A stretch of DNA of 64,000 bases from assembly GCF_002727125.1 (NCBI RefSeq), contig NZ_NHOA01000104.1, forward strand, positions 1-64,000, in the 5' to 3' direction. The notes beneath the pieces are model-generated. The model was not told the DNA's origin, ran no database searches, and was given only the letters and a program-made list of their open reading frames with translations. Source of the DNA: Halorubrum persicum. Its GTDB lineage: Archaea; Halobacteriota; Halobacteria; Halobacteriales; Haloferacaceae. Shown piece after piece: positions 42,279 to 50,718 of the stretch. The stretch's first letter is position 1. The number at the start of each line of letters is the position of its first letter. The position numbers were made by a program, and so were the translations under genes.

Positions 42279-43094
42279 ATGCGACTCGCTGACGCCACAT
42301 GGACCGACGTGCGCGACGCCGACGTCGACGTCGCGTTCGTCCCCGTCGGCAGCACCGAACAGCACGGCCCTCACGCGCCGCTCGGCACCGACACGCTCGA
42401 CGCGGTCGCGGTCGCGGAGGCTGGCGCGGCGGCCTACGAGTCGGCGGGAGCCGCATCGGCGGCAGTCGGATCGACAGCAGACAGAGCGGCGGCGGCCGAA
42501 TCGCCGACCGAGGGCAAGCGAGAGCGCGGCGACGCCGTCGTCACCCCGGCGATCCCCGTCGGCGTCGCCGAGGAGCACCGCGCGTTCGACGGGACGATGT
42601 GGGTCTCTCCGGACACGTTCCGAGCCTACGTCCGCGAGGCGGCCGAGTCGCTCCCGGGCCACGGCGTCAACCGGGTGGTGTTCGTCAACGGACACGGCGG
42701 CAACGTGGAGGCGCTCGCGGAGGTCGCCCGCCGGTTCTCGCGCGACGACGCCCACGCGGGATACGCCGTGTCCTTCACCTGGTTCGAGGCGGTCGGCGAG
42801 CACGCGAGCGACATGGGACACGCCGGTCCCTTAGAGACCGCCCTGTTGCGCGCGACGCACCCGGAACTCGTCCGCGAGGACCGGGTCGGGGCCGCCCGCG
42901 AGGGGGCGACCGACCGCTGGGGCGAGTGGGTTTCGGGGGTGAACCTCGCGCACGACGCCGACGAGTTCACCGACAACGGGGTGGTGGGCGACCCCGCCGC
43001 GGGCGACGCCGAGCGCGGCGAGGCCCTTCTCGACCTCGCGAGCGACGCGCTCGGGGAGCTGGCGGCCGCCGTCGTCGATCGAGAGCCCCGGTAA
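42279..43094 (+). CDS. Creatininase-family amidohydrolase (candidate ArfB)
   Basis: A 271-residue enzyme. Metal-binding motifs are FVPVGSTEQHGPHAPLGTDT, FVNGHGGNVEALAEVAR and DMGHAGPLETALL. The family includes creatininase, MftE peptidase and archaeal ArfB, which removes a formyl group in the riboflavin/F420 pathway. In archaea without creatinine metabolism ArfB is the likeliest role, but I cannot confirm it. A hydrophilic insertion (about 50-80) separates the first two motifs. It ends 11 bases before the convergent DUF5790-like gene. Confidence 0.85.
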   Translation: MRLADATWTDVRDADVDVAFVPVGSTEQHGPHAPLGTDTLDAVAVAEAGAAAYESAGAASAAVGSTADRAAAAESPTEGKRERGDAVVTPAIPVGVAEEHRAFDGTMWVSPDTFRAYVREAAESLPGHGVNRVVFVNGHGGNVEALAEVARRFSRDDAHAGYAVSFTWFEAVGEHASDMGHAGPLETALLRATHPELVREDRVGAAREGATDRWGEWVSGVNLAHDADEFTDNGVVGDPAAGDAERGEALLDLASDALGELAAAVVDREPR

Positions 43095-43105
43095 CTGCGC
43101 GGTCG

Positions 43106-43525
43106 CTACTCTTCGTCCTCCTCGCCTTCACCCGTCGTCGCCGCGTCCTGCAGCGCGCCGCGGATGGCGGGGACGGTGCCGGTGAGCGATCCCACCTCCT
43201 CGGCGGCGGCCTCGATGTCGCCGACGAGCGACTCCAGCTCCTCGATTTCCGCCTTCAGATCCTCGGCGTCCTCGAAGGCGTCGGCGCGCTCGCCCAGCAC
43301 GTACGCCTTCTTCGCCGAGCGGACGCTGTCGACCGCGTCGCCGACGTCAAGCGACGACTTCAGCCCGTTGAGGACGCCGAGCACGTTGTCCGCGTCCGTC
43401 TCCCACACCGCGTCGGCGCCGGGGAGCTCCGCGCGGGCGGCCTGCAGGTGCTCTCGGACCTCGGCACGGGTTTCCTCAGCGGCCTCGCCGAACAGATCGT
43501 CGTCGTCGAACGTGGACTGGCTCAT
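43106..43525 (-). CDS. DUF5790-like coiled acidic protein
   Basis: A 139-residue, very acidic, almost wholly helical protein. It starts MSQSTFDDDDLFGEAAEETR and contains NVLGVLNGLKSSLDVGDAVD, then a coiled-coil-like stretch (DLKAEIEELESLVGDIEAAA). This corresponds to what I remember as DUF5790 in haloarchaea. GTTTTTAAA (minus strand, 43550-43558) lies 25-33 bases upstream. No enzyme motif; a structural or regulatory role is likely. Confidence 0.75.
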   Translation of the reverse strand: MSQSTFDDDDLFGEAAEETRAEVREHLQAARAELPGADAVWETDADNVLGVLNGLKSSLDVGDAVDSVRSAKKAYVLGERADAFEDAEDLKAEIEELESLVGDIEAAAEEVGSLTGTVPAIRGALQDAATTGEGEEDEE

Positions 43526-43664
43526 ACCCGACTCGTCGTGCCGACGCCCTTTAAAAACGTGCCCGAAAGCGAAAGTGAAACCCGACCCGAGGCGGCGGCT
43601 GCGGTCCGGTTCGGTGCGAGCGGCCGTTCAGTTCCACTCGGGCCGGGGCCGGAGTCGCGCCCGA

Positions 43665-43832
43665 TCACAGCCGGAGGACGAGTTCCAGCGCGAACAGCCC
43701 GACCAGCAGGCCGAGCACGCCGGCCAGCAGCGCCAGCGTCCGGAGCCACCGCCACACTCGCTCGGTCCTCGGCGTCGCGGCCAGCAACCCGGGCCCTCCG
43801 GAGGGAGCGCTTTTGGGGTCGCCGTCGGTCAC
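43665..43832 (-). CDS. Small single-helix membrane protein
   Basis: A 55-residue protein starting at a GTG. A polar N-terminus (TDGDPKSAPSGGP) precedes one strong membrane helix (TLALLAGVLGLLVGLFALEL). A box reading CTTTACGT (minus strand, about 43857-43864) lies 25-32 bases upstream, as expected for a leaderless haloarchaeal gene. The rest of this same frame upstream is not credible as coding. Function unknown. Confidence 0.5.
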   Translation of the reverse strand: MTDGDPKSAPSGGPGLLAATPRTERVWRWLRTLALLAGVLGLLVGLFALELVLRL

Positions 43833-43954
43833 GGTCAAGCGAACGTCGGGACACCACGTAAAGCCGACTATGAGGGCCGTATAGCGACTCATACGCGGAC
43901 ATAGCGATATATATCGCCGAGTCGGCGCCGGCTCACCCCGGCCTCGCAACGAGG

Positions 43955-44761
43955 TTACACCTGATTCCACGGCGCCTCCTCGAAGTCGACGATCCGCTCC
44001 TCGCGGTCGATCGCGTCGATCCGAGCGATCTCGCCGTCGGTCAGTTCGACTTCGCGGGCCGCCCAGTTGGCCTCGACGTGATCGGCGTTCGCGGCCTTCG
44101 GGATCGGAGCCACGCGGTCCTTCGAGAGCAGCCACGCGAGACTCACCTGCGCCGGGCTCGCGCCGTGAGCGGCCGCGATCTCTTGGAGGACGCCCACGTC
44201 GGCGACGCGGTTGCGCGCGATCGGCGAGTAGGCGACGAGCCAGTGGCCGTGCTCGGCCGCTCGCTCCCGCAACGTCTCCTGGCGGAGCAGCGGGTGACAC
44301 TCGACCTGATGCGCGAACACGTCGTGTTCGAGCCGGTCTATCGCCTCGTCGAGCTGTTCGGGCCGGAAGTTCGAGAGCCCGATCCGGTCGACGACCCCCT
44401 CGTCGACGAGGTCGTCGAGCGCGGGCAGCGTCTCCTCGGGATCGTAGGTGTTGATCGGCCAGTGGACGTACAGCAGATCGATCGAGTCGACGCCGAGCCG
44501 GTCGCGGCTCACCCGCGCGGTCGCGGTCGCATCGTCGTACGAGAGGTTGTCCGTCGAGAGCTTCGTCGCGACGAACAGATCGTCGCGGTCGATGTCGGTG
44601 TCGTCGATTCCCGCTGACACCGACGCCTCGTTGTCGTACCCCTGCGCCGTGTCGATGTGGCGGTACCCCGTCTCGATCGCGTGGGCGACGCCGGAAACGC
44701 ACTCCTCGCCGTCGGCCAGCTTGTACGTCCCGTACCCGAGCCTGTCGAAGGCGTTCCCCAT
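43955..44761 (-). CDS. Aldo/keto reductase
   Basis: A 268-residue NADPH-dependent oxidoreductase. The catalytic tetrad is visible: Asp and Tyr in HIDTAQGYDNE, Lys in FVATKLS, His in LLYVHWPI. GLSNFRPEQLDEAI and a C-terminal PIPKAANADHVEAN (cofactor binding) complete the TIM-barrel pattern. The physiological substrate cannot be told; members reduce aldehydes and keto sugars. It is divergent from the phototaxis operon across 200 bases. Confidence 0.92.
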   Translation of the reverse strand: MGNAFDRLGYGTYKLADGEECVSGVAHAIETGYRHIDTAQGYDNEASVSAGIDDTDIDRDDLFVATKLSTDNLSYDDATATARVSRDRLGVDSIDLLYVHWPINTYDPEETLPALDDLVDEGVVDRIGLSNFRPEQLDEAIDRLEHDVFAHQVECHPLLRQETLRERAAEHGHWLVAYSPIARNRVADVGVLQEIAAAHGASPAQVSLAWLLSKDRVAPIPKAANADHVEANWAAREVELTDGEIARIDAIDREERIVDFEEAPWNQV

Positions 44762-44904
44762 GTTCTCTCACTCGGTCGCCGCCGGCCTCAACGTACCGGT
44801 CGCGGGCGCGATACCGTCTCGCAGGAGGAGTGTCCGGGTTCCCGGTGAGGCGCGCTCCCCGATTCCTCGCCACCGACAGACACGGCCGCGGGCTTCGTTA
44901 TCAT

Positions 44905-44933
44905 GCATAATATTCGGGTAGCAGTTATTATGC
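44905..44933. promoter_or_regulatory. Inverted repeat overlapping the phototaxis promoter
   Basis: The arms GCATAATA (44905-44912) and TATTATGC (44926-44933) are perfect inverted copies separated by 13 bases. The right arm coincides with the TATA-like TTATTATG, 29-37 bases before the htrII start codon. A dimeric regulator bound here would block or position the transcription machinery. This region is also strikingly AT-rich for the window. Confidence 0.5.
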
Positions 44934-44961
44934 CGATACGATCCCTGCAATCCAGTACACT

Positions 44962-46653
44962 ATGCAAGAGGGATCGTCCTCCGGCATCCGGTCGAGTTAC
45001 GGCGCGAAGCTCGCGCTGTCGCTGATCGGGGTCATGGGGGTCTCAGTTTCATACGGCGTCATCGTGTACCTCCGTGCGGAGGAGGCCGGGGCCGCGGGCA
45101 CAGAGGTGCGCTCCGGGCTCATCGGAATGACGCTGTTGACGGTGATCGGGCTCGCGCTCATCGGCGTCACCGTCGGATCGAACACGGTCATCTCCCTGCG
45201 GCAGCTCACGGCCAAGGCCGAGCGGATGGCCGAGGGGGACCTCGACGTGCGGCTGGAGACGGGGCGAACCGACGAGATTGGGCGGCTGTTCCGGGCGTTC
45301 GACGCCATGCGAACGTCGCTTCGGTCCGAGATCGACGACGCCGAGGAGGCCCGTGAGGAGGCCGAACGGGCCCGGTGCGAAGCGACCGAACGCGCCGAGA
45401 CGGTCGAGCGCAAGGCGACCGAGTACGAGTCGGCGATGCGCTCGCTCGCCGACGGCGACCTGACCCAGCGCGTCGACCCCGACAGCGACAACGAGGCGAT
45501 GGCTCGGGTCGGCGCCGCGTTCAACGAGATGGCCGACGAGCTGGAGGGGACGGTCGCGTCCGTCGCGACCGTCGCCGAGGACACCGCCGACGTGGCCGGC
45601 ACCGTCGACGACCGCACGGAGAACCTGCGGACGACGACCGGGACCGTGAGCGAGGCGGTCGAGGAGATCGCCGAGGGCGCGCGCACCCAGCGCGACGACC
45701 TGCAGGCGGCGACCGACGAGGCCGAGAACCTCGCGTCGTCGGCCGAGGAGGTCGCGTCCACCGTCACCGACGTGGCGGAGTCGGCCGAACACGCCGCGGC
45801 GGTCGGCGAGGAGGGTCGCGAGGCCGCCGAGGAGGCGCTCGCGGAGATGGACGCGGTCGAGGAGACGACCGCCGAGACGACCGCGGAGGTCGAGGCGCTC
45901 GCCGCGGAGGTCGAGGAGATCGGCGAGGTGGTCGACACCATCTCGGAGATCGCCGAGCAGACGAACCTCCTCGCGCTGAACGCCTCCATCGAGGCGGCCC
46001 GCTCCGGCGCCGACGGCGCCGGCTTCGCGGTCGTCGCCGAGGAAGTGAAGGCGCTGGCGGAGGAGACGCAGGAGTCCGCGAGCGAGATCGAAGCCCGGAT
46101 CCACTCCGTCCAGGAGCGCGCGGAGACGGGCGCCGACGCGATGGCGCGGACCGAACAGCGGATCTCCGCCGGCGTCGACACTGTCGAGACGACTATCGAC
46201 GCGCTCGAGCGCCTCGCGGAGGCCTCCGAGCGGACCGACACGAGCATGACCGAGATCACCCGAGCGACCGAGACGCAGGCCGAATCCGTCGACGCGGTGG
46301 TCGGCCACGTCGAGGACGTCTCCGCGATCAGCGCACAGACCGCGAGCGCGGCCGGCGACGTGACCGGCGCGGTCGACGAACAGGAACGGACCCTCGGCGC
46401 GGTCGAAAACGCGGCGGGGTCGCTTTCGGACCGCGCGATCGCGCTGCGCGACGCGGTCGACGACTTCGAGTTCGCGGCGGGCGCCGGCCTCGATGCCGCC
46501 GCGGGCGTCGACGGTGACGCCGGCACCGCCACCACCGCGGTCTCCGACGGGGGGACCGACGGCGGGGCCGCGGACGGCTCCTTCGACTTCCCGCACGAGG
46601 ACGGGTCTGACGACCGTCCCGATGGAGGAGCGAACGGTGAGGGGGTGAACTGA
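44962..46653 (+). CDS. htrII: Sensory rhodopsin II transducer (methyl-accepting)
   Basis: A 563-residue transducer. Two membrane helices (about 17-37 and 53-73) are joined by a very short outer loop of about 15 residues, so no ligand domain exists. Two HAMP domains follow (for example [20 protein letters not shown] and [20 protein letters not shown]), then methylation helices and the signalling tip [20 protein letters not shown]. The same order and the phrase DGDLDV-LET are found in the Natronomonas HtrII. The tail is disordered and acidic. The stop is one base before the sopII ATG, so the two are translated together. It relays light signals to CheA/CheW, which are not in this window. Confidence 0.94.
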   Translation: MQEGSSSGIRSSYGAKLALSLIGVMGVSVSYGVIVYLRAEEAGAAGTEVRSGLIGMTLLTVIGLALIGVTVGSNTVISLRQLTAKAERMAEGDLDVRLETGRTDEIGRLFRAFDAMRTSLRSEIDDAEEAREEAERARCEATERAETVERKATEYESAMRSLADGDLTQRVDPDSDNEAMARVGAAFNEMADELEGTVASVATVAEDTADVAGTVDDRTENLRTTTGTVSEAVEEIAEGARTQRDDLQAATDEAENLASSAEEVASTVTDVAESAEHAAAVGEEGREAAEEALAEMDAVEETTAETTAEVEALAAEVEEIGEVVDTISEIAEQTNLLALNASIEAARSGADGAGFAVVAEEVKALAEETQESASEIEARIHSVQERAETGADAMARTEQRISAGVDTVETTIDALERLAEASERTDTSMTEITRATETQAESVDAVVGHVEDVSAISAQTASAAGDVTGAVDEQERTLGAVENAAGSLSDRAIALRDAVDDFEFAAGAGLDAAAGVDGDAGTATTAVSDGGTDGGAADGSFDFPHEDGSDDRPDGGANGEGVN

Positions 46654-46654
46654 G

Positions 46655-47428
46655 ATGCTCGTCGACACCGCCGTCTGGGCGTGGATCGGCGTGCTCGCGA
46701 TGGGGGCCGGCACGATTCCCCCGCTGTGGGCGTGGTTCTCGCGGTCCTCGGAGAGCGACGAGTCGCACGCCGTCTACTACGCCACCCTCGCCGGGGTCAC
46801 CGGCATCGCGGCGCTCGCGTACCTCCTGATGGCGCTCGATCTCGGCACGCTGTCGACGGCTGCCGGGGAGATCGACCTCGTCCGGTACGTCGACTGGCTG
46901 CTGACGACGCCGCTCCTCCTCCTCTACCTCGGGCTGCTCGCTCGCCCGTCGCGCACCGTGCTCGCCGGGCTGATCGGGGTCGACGTGGTGATCATCGCCG
47001 GCGGTATCGTCGCCAGCGCCACCACCGGCACGCTCTCGTGGGCCGCCTTCGGCGTCGCCGGGGTCGCGTATCTCGGGCTCGTCTACGGACTGCTCGTCTC
47101 GCTCCCGCGGTCGGCCTCGGCCGAGGGTGACCGCGTGCGCGCCGTCTTCGGCACGCTCCGGAACATCACGGTGGTGCTGTGGACGCTGTACCCGGTCGTG
47201 TGGCTGCTCGCCCCCACCGGGCTGGGCCTGATGACGCCGGCGACGGAGATGCTCGTGTTCGTGTATCTCGACATCGTCTCGAAGGTCGGCTTCGTCGTCG
47301 TCGCGGTCGCGGGCGCCGACGCGCTCGACCGGATCACCGCCGACCGCGGGCTCGGCGTCGGCTCCGACAGCGTCCACGTCGACGCCGGCACCGACGACGA
47401 ACGCACGACCGTGCTCGGCGACGACTGA
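46655..47428 (+). CDS. sopII: Sensory rhodopsin II (blue-light phototaxis receptor)
   Basis: A 257-residue seven-helix rhodopsin. Helix C reads VRYVDWLLTTPLLLLYLGLL: Arg77 and the counterion Asp80 are present, while the proton-donor position of pumps is Tyr91, as expected for a sensor. Helix F has ITVVLWTLYPVVWLL with Tyr179, which is important for signalling. Helix G is FVYLDIVSKVGF with retinal lysine Lys210 and Asp206. Ser209 stands where the well-studied Natronomonas protein has the signalling threonine; both carry a hydroxyl. The C-terminal tail is acidic. It pairs with HtrII for a repellent response. Confidence 0.94.
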   Translation: MLVDTAVWAWIGVLAMGAGTIPPLWAWFSRSSESDESHAVYYATLAGVTGIAALAYLLMALDLGTLSTAAGEIDLVRYVDWLLTTPLLLLYLGLLARPSRTVLAGLIGVDVVIIAGGIVASATTGTLSWAAFGVAGVAYLGLVYGLLVSLPRSASAEGDRVRAVFGTLRNITVVLWTLYPVVWLLAPTGLGLMTPATEMLVFVYLDIVSKVGFVVVAVAGADALDRITADRGLGVGSDSVHVDAGTDDERTTVLGDD

Positions 47429-47487
47429 GCCGGCTTTCTTCTCTCTCCGCTTTTCGCCGCTCCGGTTTTTGCCGCTCCGCTTTTCCG

Positions 47488-48546
47488 CTACTCCTCGTCC
47501 GCGACCAGGTCCTCGTACCGCGCCCCGGTCTGTTTCAGCGTCTCCGTCGAGTAGAGCCGCTCGTGCGAAAACGGGAGGTGGTCGGCCGCCAGTTCGTCGA
47601 TCTTCGCGTCGACCGCCTCGGCCTCGCGGCCGTGTATCATGGTGAACAGGTTGTACTCCCAGCCCTGCTCGGTCCGGCGCGGCCGGTGGTAACACAGCGT
47701 GACGTACGGGAGGCTCCCGACCGCTTCCCCGCGATCGTCGAGCTCGTCGTCCGGCACGTCCCAGACGACCATGCAGTTGTTCGTGAACCCGGTGACGACG
47801 TGGTTGACGATACAGCCGATCCGCTTGATACAGCCGTCCGCGAGCAGGCGATCGACCGCCGCGAGCACGTCGTCGATCGGGGCGTCGATCTCGGCCGCCA
47901 CGTCGGCGTACGGGGTCGCCGACAGCGGGAACCCGTCTTGGATCGCCAGGAGGAGGTCGGCGTCGAGCGGGGCGAGGTCGCCGCGGGCGTTCTCGGAGAT
48001 GCGCGTGGCGGAGACCGCGGTTTCTTCGAGCGATTCTCGTGCAAATCGATCGCCGTTCACCACCGGGAACTCCAGGTCGATGTAGTAGTCCGTGAGCATC
48101 GGCAGGTTCAGGACCTCGCAGCCGGTTCGCTCCTCGATCTCGGCGAGGATCGCGTCCCGGGTCTCCCGCGAGCCCGCGGTGACGACGAACCACTGGTTCC
48201 ACTCGTGGTCGCGGCGGTAGTTGTGGTTCACCTGTCGATACCCGTTGATCACCTCGGCGACCTCGTCGAAGCGGTCCTCCGGCGCGCGCACCGCGGCGAG
48301 CGTCGAGGAGCCGATGACCGGGGGGTTGAGCACGGCGCCGAACCGTCGGAACACGCCGCGCTCCCGGAGACCGCGGACGCGATCGAGGACCTCGTCGGCG
48401 TCGAGGGCGACGCCCGTCTCGGCCGCGATCTCGCTGGCAACTCGCTCGAAGGGGCGCGGCTCGACGGGGAAGCCGCTCTGGTACTCGTCGATGAGGGCCG
48501 CGTCGACCGCGTCGATGTCGGCCCGCCAGTCGGCGTCCAGACTCAT
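47488..48546 (-). CDS. ahbAB: Siroheme decarboxylase, AhbA-AhbB fusion
   Basis: A 352-residue protein made of two AsnC/Lrp-like halves. Each has a winged helix followed by a ferredoxin-like domain (RGLRERGVFRRFGAVLNPPV and DRLLADGCIKRIGCIVNHVV). The pattern NYRRDHEWNQWFVVTA and CYHRPRRTEQGWEYNLFTMI is that of siroheme decarboxylase, with the heme-propionate-binding His/Arg/Tyr residues. AhbA and AhbB convert siroheme to didecarboxysiroheme in the alternative heme pathway of archaea; here they are fused. It faces sopII tail to tail. Confidence 0.88.
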   Translation of the reverse strand: MSLDADWRADIDAVDAALIDEYQSGFPVEPRPFERVASEIAAETGVALDADEVLDRVRGLRERGVFRRFGAVLNPPVIGSSTLAAVRAPEDRFDEVAEVINGYRQVNHNYRRDHEWNQWFVVTAGSRETRDAILAEIEERTGCEVLNLPMLTDYYIDLEFPVVNGDRFARESLEETAVSATRISENARGDLAPLDADLLLAIQDGFPLSATPYADVAAEIDAPIDDVLAAVDRLLADGCIKRIGCIVNHVVTGFTNNCMVVWDVPDDELDDRGEAVGSLPYVTLCYHRPRRTEQGWEYNLFTMIHGREAEAVDAKIDELAADHLPFSHERLYSTETLKQTGARYEDLVADEE

Positions 48547-48715
48547 TACGTCGAATTGGGGTCGCGCCTACGTACGGGTTTCGGAGGCGGTTCGGTGTGG
48601 TGGGGCGGTCCGCGGGCTCGGTGTGGCGGGATGGTCCGAGCCGACTCGGCCGAGCCGAACCGTCGGAGCCGATCGGTCGTCAGCGGGGGCCGGGGGCCGG
48701 TCGCCGGCAGGGGTG

Positions 48716-48874
48716 TCAGTCGTCAGCGGCGGCCGCACCAGGCGTCGGTGCGAACGCCCGGGCGCTCTCCTCGAGCTGTTCCGTCGAGCAGCCGCCGACG
48801 GTCGCGGCCTGTTCGAGAGTCAGTGTGCGGGAGCGATACAGTGTGAGTGCGGTGGCCACGGATTTGGACGTCAT
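48716..48874 (-). CDS. 52-residue helix-turn-helix-like protein (DUF7317-like)
   Basis: A short gene not obvious in a long-frame scan. The protein is MTSKSVATALTLYRSRTLTL, then EQAATVGGCSTEQLEESARA and a small Ala/Asp tail. The first 40 residues look like a helix-turn-helix, and I recall close relatives in haloarchaea as a small unnamed family (DUF7317). A TTATATG box (48905-48911, minus strand) lies 31-37 bases before the ATG, and a palindrome sits between box and start. It probably binds DNA, and may control itself. Confidence 0.75.
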   Translation of the reverse strand: MTSKSVATALTLYRSRTLTLEQAATVGGCSTEQLEESARAFAPTPGAAAADD

Positions 48875-48877
48875 CGG

Positions 48878-48889
48878 GAACAACTGTTC
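48878..48889. promoter_or_regulatory. GAACA-N2-TGTTC operator candidate
   Basis: A dyad with perfect half-sites GAACA and TGTTC lies 4-15 bases upstream of the small helix-turn-helix gene, between its TATA-like box and its start codon. Binding there would hinder transcription start. It may be the site of that gene's own product. Confidence 0.45.
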
Positions 48890-49206
48890 ACTAGATGGAC
48901 GTACATATAACTCTAGCGCCTTTCAGAGGTTATAATGGAACCTTTTGCTGACAAAACTGTTCTTATCTACCCTTCTCTGCTTAGAAACCCAACGATCGTC
49001 TCCTTATTGTGTGTGGTGGTGTACCACGGACTCGGTGCGAGCCGGCCGACTCACCGCACCTCGCCGCTCGCGCGCACCGGAAGCGGGGCGGGGGCTCGGT
49101 CCTCGGGCGGTTCACTCTCCGCCCCGGCTGACGCGTCGATCCTTCCCCTTCCCAGCGTTCGGGAGGGGAGCGGGGGACTTTTCGTTCGAGGTCCCCAACG
49201 ACGCGT
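48890..49206. other. AT-rich intergenic region without a supported gene
   Basis: The part from about 48895 to 49020 is much richer in A and T than its surroundings and includes TATA-like GTTATAATGG (48929-48938) and GTTCTTATC (48959-48967). A 106-residue frame starting at 48935 exists but switches to Arg/Pro/Ser-rich sequence and is not credible. A short RNA could be transcribed to the right from here; I see no clear structure. The last 180 bases are GC-rich leader of the TrpD-like gene. Confidence 0.45.
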
Positions 49207-50304
49207 ATGGCTCAGGCGACCCAGGAGTTCGGCGACTGGCCCCTCAAACGGCTGATGACCGAGGTCTGCGGCTCCGGCCACAAATCGGCCGACGACCTCA
49301 CGCGCGCGCAGGCGACCGAGGCGTTCGAGCGCATCCTCGCGGACGAGCCCGACCCGACGACGCTCGGGGCGTTCTGGCTCGCGAACCGCTGGAAGCGGAA
49401 CACGCCCGAGGAGCTGGGCGCGTACGTCGACGTGATGTGCGATCGCGTCGAGTACGCCGAACCCGACGCCGACCCCGTCGACTGCGGAGCGAACTACGAC
49501 GGGAAGGGGCGCTCGGCGATCCTCGGCGTCGCGGCGGGCGTCGTCGCGGCCGCCGCGGGCACCCCGGTCGTCGTCCACTCCGGCGACCGAGTCCCCACGC
49601 AGAAACAGGACGCGTACAAGCACGTCCTCGACGAGCTCGGCGTCCACACCGAGCTGACGCCCTCCGACTCGGCCGACATGGTCGACGAGACGGGCTTCGG
49701 CTTCTACTACCAGCCGGCGTTCAACCCCGCCATCGACGACCTGTTCGACCGGCGCGACCAGATGGGCGTCCGGACGTTCGTCAACACGATCGAGACGCTG
49801 GCGAACCCGGCCGGGGCGTCGGTCCACCTCGGCTCCTTCTACCACCTCGCGTTCGCGAAGAAGGTCGTCGACACGTTCGTGGAAAGCGAGTTCCACGACC
49901 TCGACCGCGTCCTGATGTTCCAAGGGATGGAGGGGTACGACGACGTGCGCCCCGGCTACACCAAGGTCGCCGAGTGGGACGCGGGCGGCTCCGACGCCGA
50001 CGAGGCCGGCAGCGACGGCGCGTCCTTCGACGACTTCGAGATCGAGACCGCGGAGTACGGGATGGACCTCGAAGAGGAGGACCTCGCGGTCGACGACGTC
50101 GCGGCCGAATCCGCCGCGATCACCGAGGCGGTGCTCACCGGCGAGCGCGACGGCGCCTTCGCCGACGCGGTCGCGGTCAACGCCGCGCTCCGGATCTACG
50201 CCCGCGAGGACGCCGACTCGATCGAGGAGGGCCTCGACGCCGCCCGCGCGGTCATCGACGACGGATCCGCGCACGACGTGCTCGAAGCGCTCCGCGACTT
50301 CTGA
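49207..50304 (+). CDS. TrpD-like glycosyl/phosphoribosyltransferase (TrpD2/YbiB type)
   Basis: A 365-residue protein of the anthranilate phosphoribosyltransferase fold. The N-terminal helical domain (RAQATEAFERILADEPDPTT) is followed by the glycine-rich region (GRSAILGVAAGVVAAAAGTP, VVVHSGDRVPTQKQDAYKHV). The classic TrpD motif GTGGD is not present. GASVHLGSFYHLAFAKKVVD and FQGMEGYDDVRPGY are more like the TrpD2/YbiB group, which binds nucleic acid and is not known to make tryptophan. An acidic insertion lies near 260-290. No other trp gene is nearby, so a tryptophan role is doubtful. Confidence 0.75.
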   Translation: MAQATQEFGDWPLKRLMTEVCGSGHKSADDLTRAQATEAFERILADEPDPTTLGAFWLANRWKRNTPEELGAYVDVMCDRVEYAEPDADPVDCGANYDGKGRSAILGVAAGVVAAAAGTPVVVHSGDRVPTQKQDAYKHVLDELGVHTELTPSDSADMVDETGFGFYYQPAFNPAIDDLFDRRDQMGVRTFVNTIETLANPAGASVHLGSFYHLAFAKKVVDTFVESEFHDLDRVLMFQGMEGYDDVRPGYTKVAEWDAGGSDADEAGSDGASFDDFEIETAEYGMDLEEEDLAVDDVAAESAAITEAVLTGERDGAFADAVAVNAALRIYAREDADSIEEGLDAARAVIDDGSAHDVLEALRDF

Positions 50305-50490
50305 CCGCGGCCGACGCCCGGCCCCGTCGGCGTTCGTTCGCTGGGCGGTCGCTTTCGCTGCCTCTTAATCTTTTCACGCCCCGGATCGGCGGATCTGGGT
50401 CGAATTTGGGAGAGAATTCGGAAAGCCGTCTTGAGGGCGGAGCACCAAGTGAGTGTGTACCGAACATGACCCACGATACCGCATCCCACC

Positions 50491-50640
50491 ATGCCGACGT
50501 GTGAGCACTGTGACGCGCACGTCTCCGAACGATTCGCCCGGGTGTTCTCGGACGCTCGCGGCCGGATACACGCGTGTCCGAACTGCTCGGCGAACGCCGG
50601 AATCGCGGAGGTCGCGAAAGAACGTGCGCAAAACGTCTGA
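50491..50640 (+). CDS. 49-residue zinc-ribbon protein (DUF7563-like)
   Basis: A very short gene. The protein starts MPTCEHCDAHVSERFARVFS and continues through HACPNCSANAGIAEVAKE. The two C-x2-C pairs 23 residues apart form a zinc ribbon. I recall near-identical haloarchaeal sequences as a small unnamed family (DUF7563). It lies 186 bases after the TrpD-like gene. Small zinc ribbons are common in haloarchaea and some affect growth or motility, but the role here is unknown. Confidence 0.8.
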   Translation: MPTCEHCDAHVSERFARVFSDARGRIHACPNCSANAGIAEVAKERAQNV

Positions 50641-50718
50641 GTCCTGCTAACCGTCCCTTTTCGGCCCGCCCCGTCTCTCCGCTGCTTCGGCTTTCCGGGG
50701 TCCCCGCTCGGACGACGC

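Noticed and set aside
48935-49255. Possible 106-residue gene upstream of the TrpD-like gene
   Set aside because: It begins plausibly in the AT-rich block but then runs into Arg/Pro/Ser-rich sequence and overlaps the start of the next gene.
49207-50304. Tryptophan biosynthesis enzyme TrpD
   Set aside because: The classic glycine motif is missing and no other trp gene is near; the TrpD2/YbiB group fits better.
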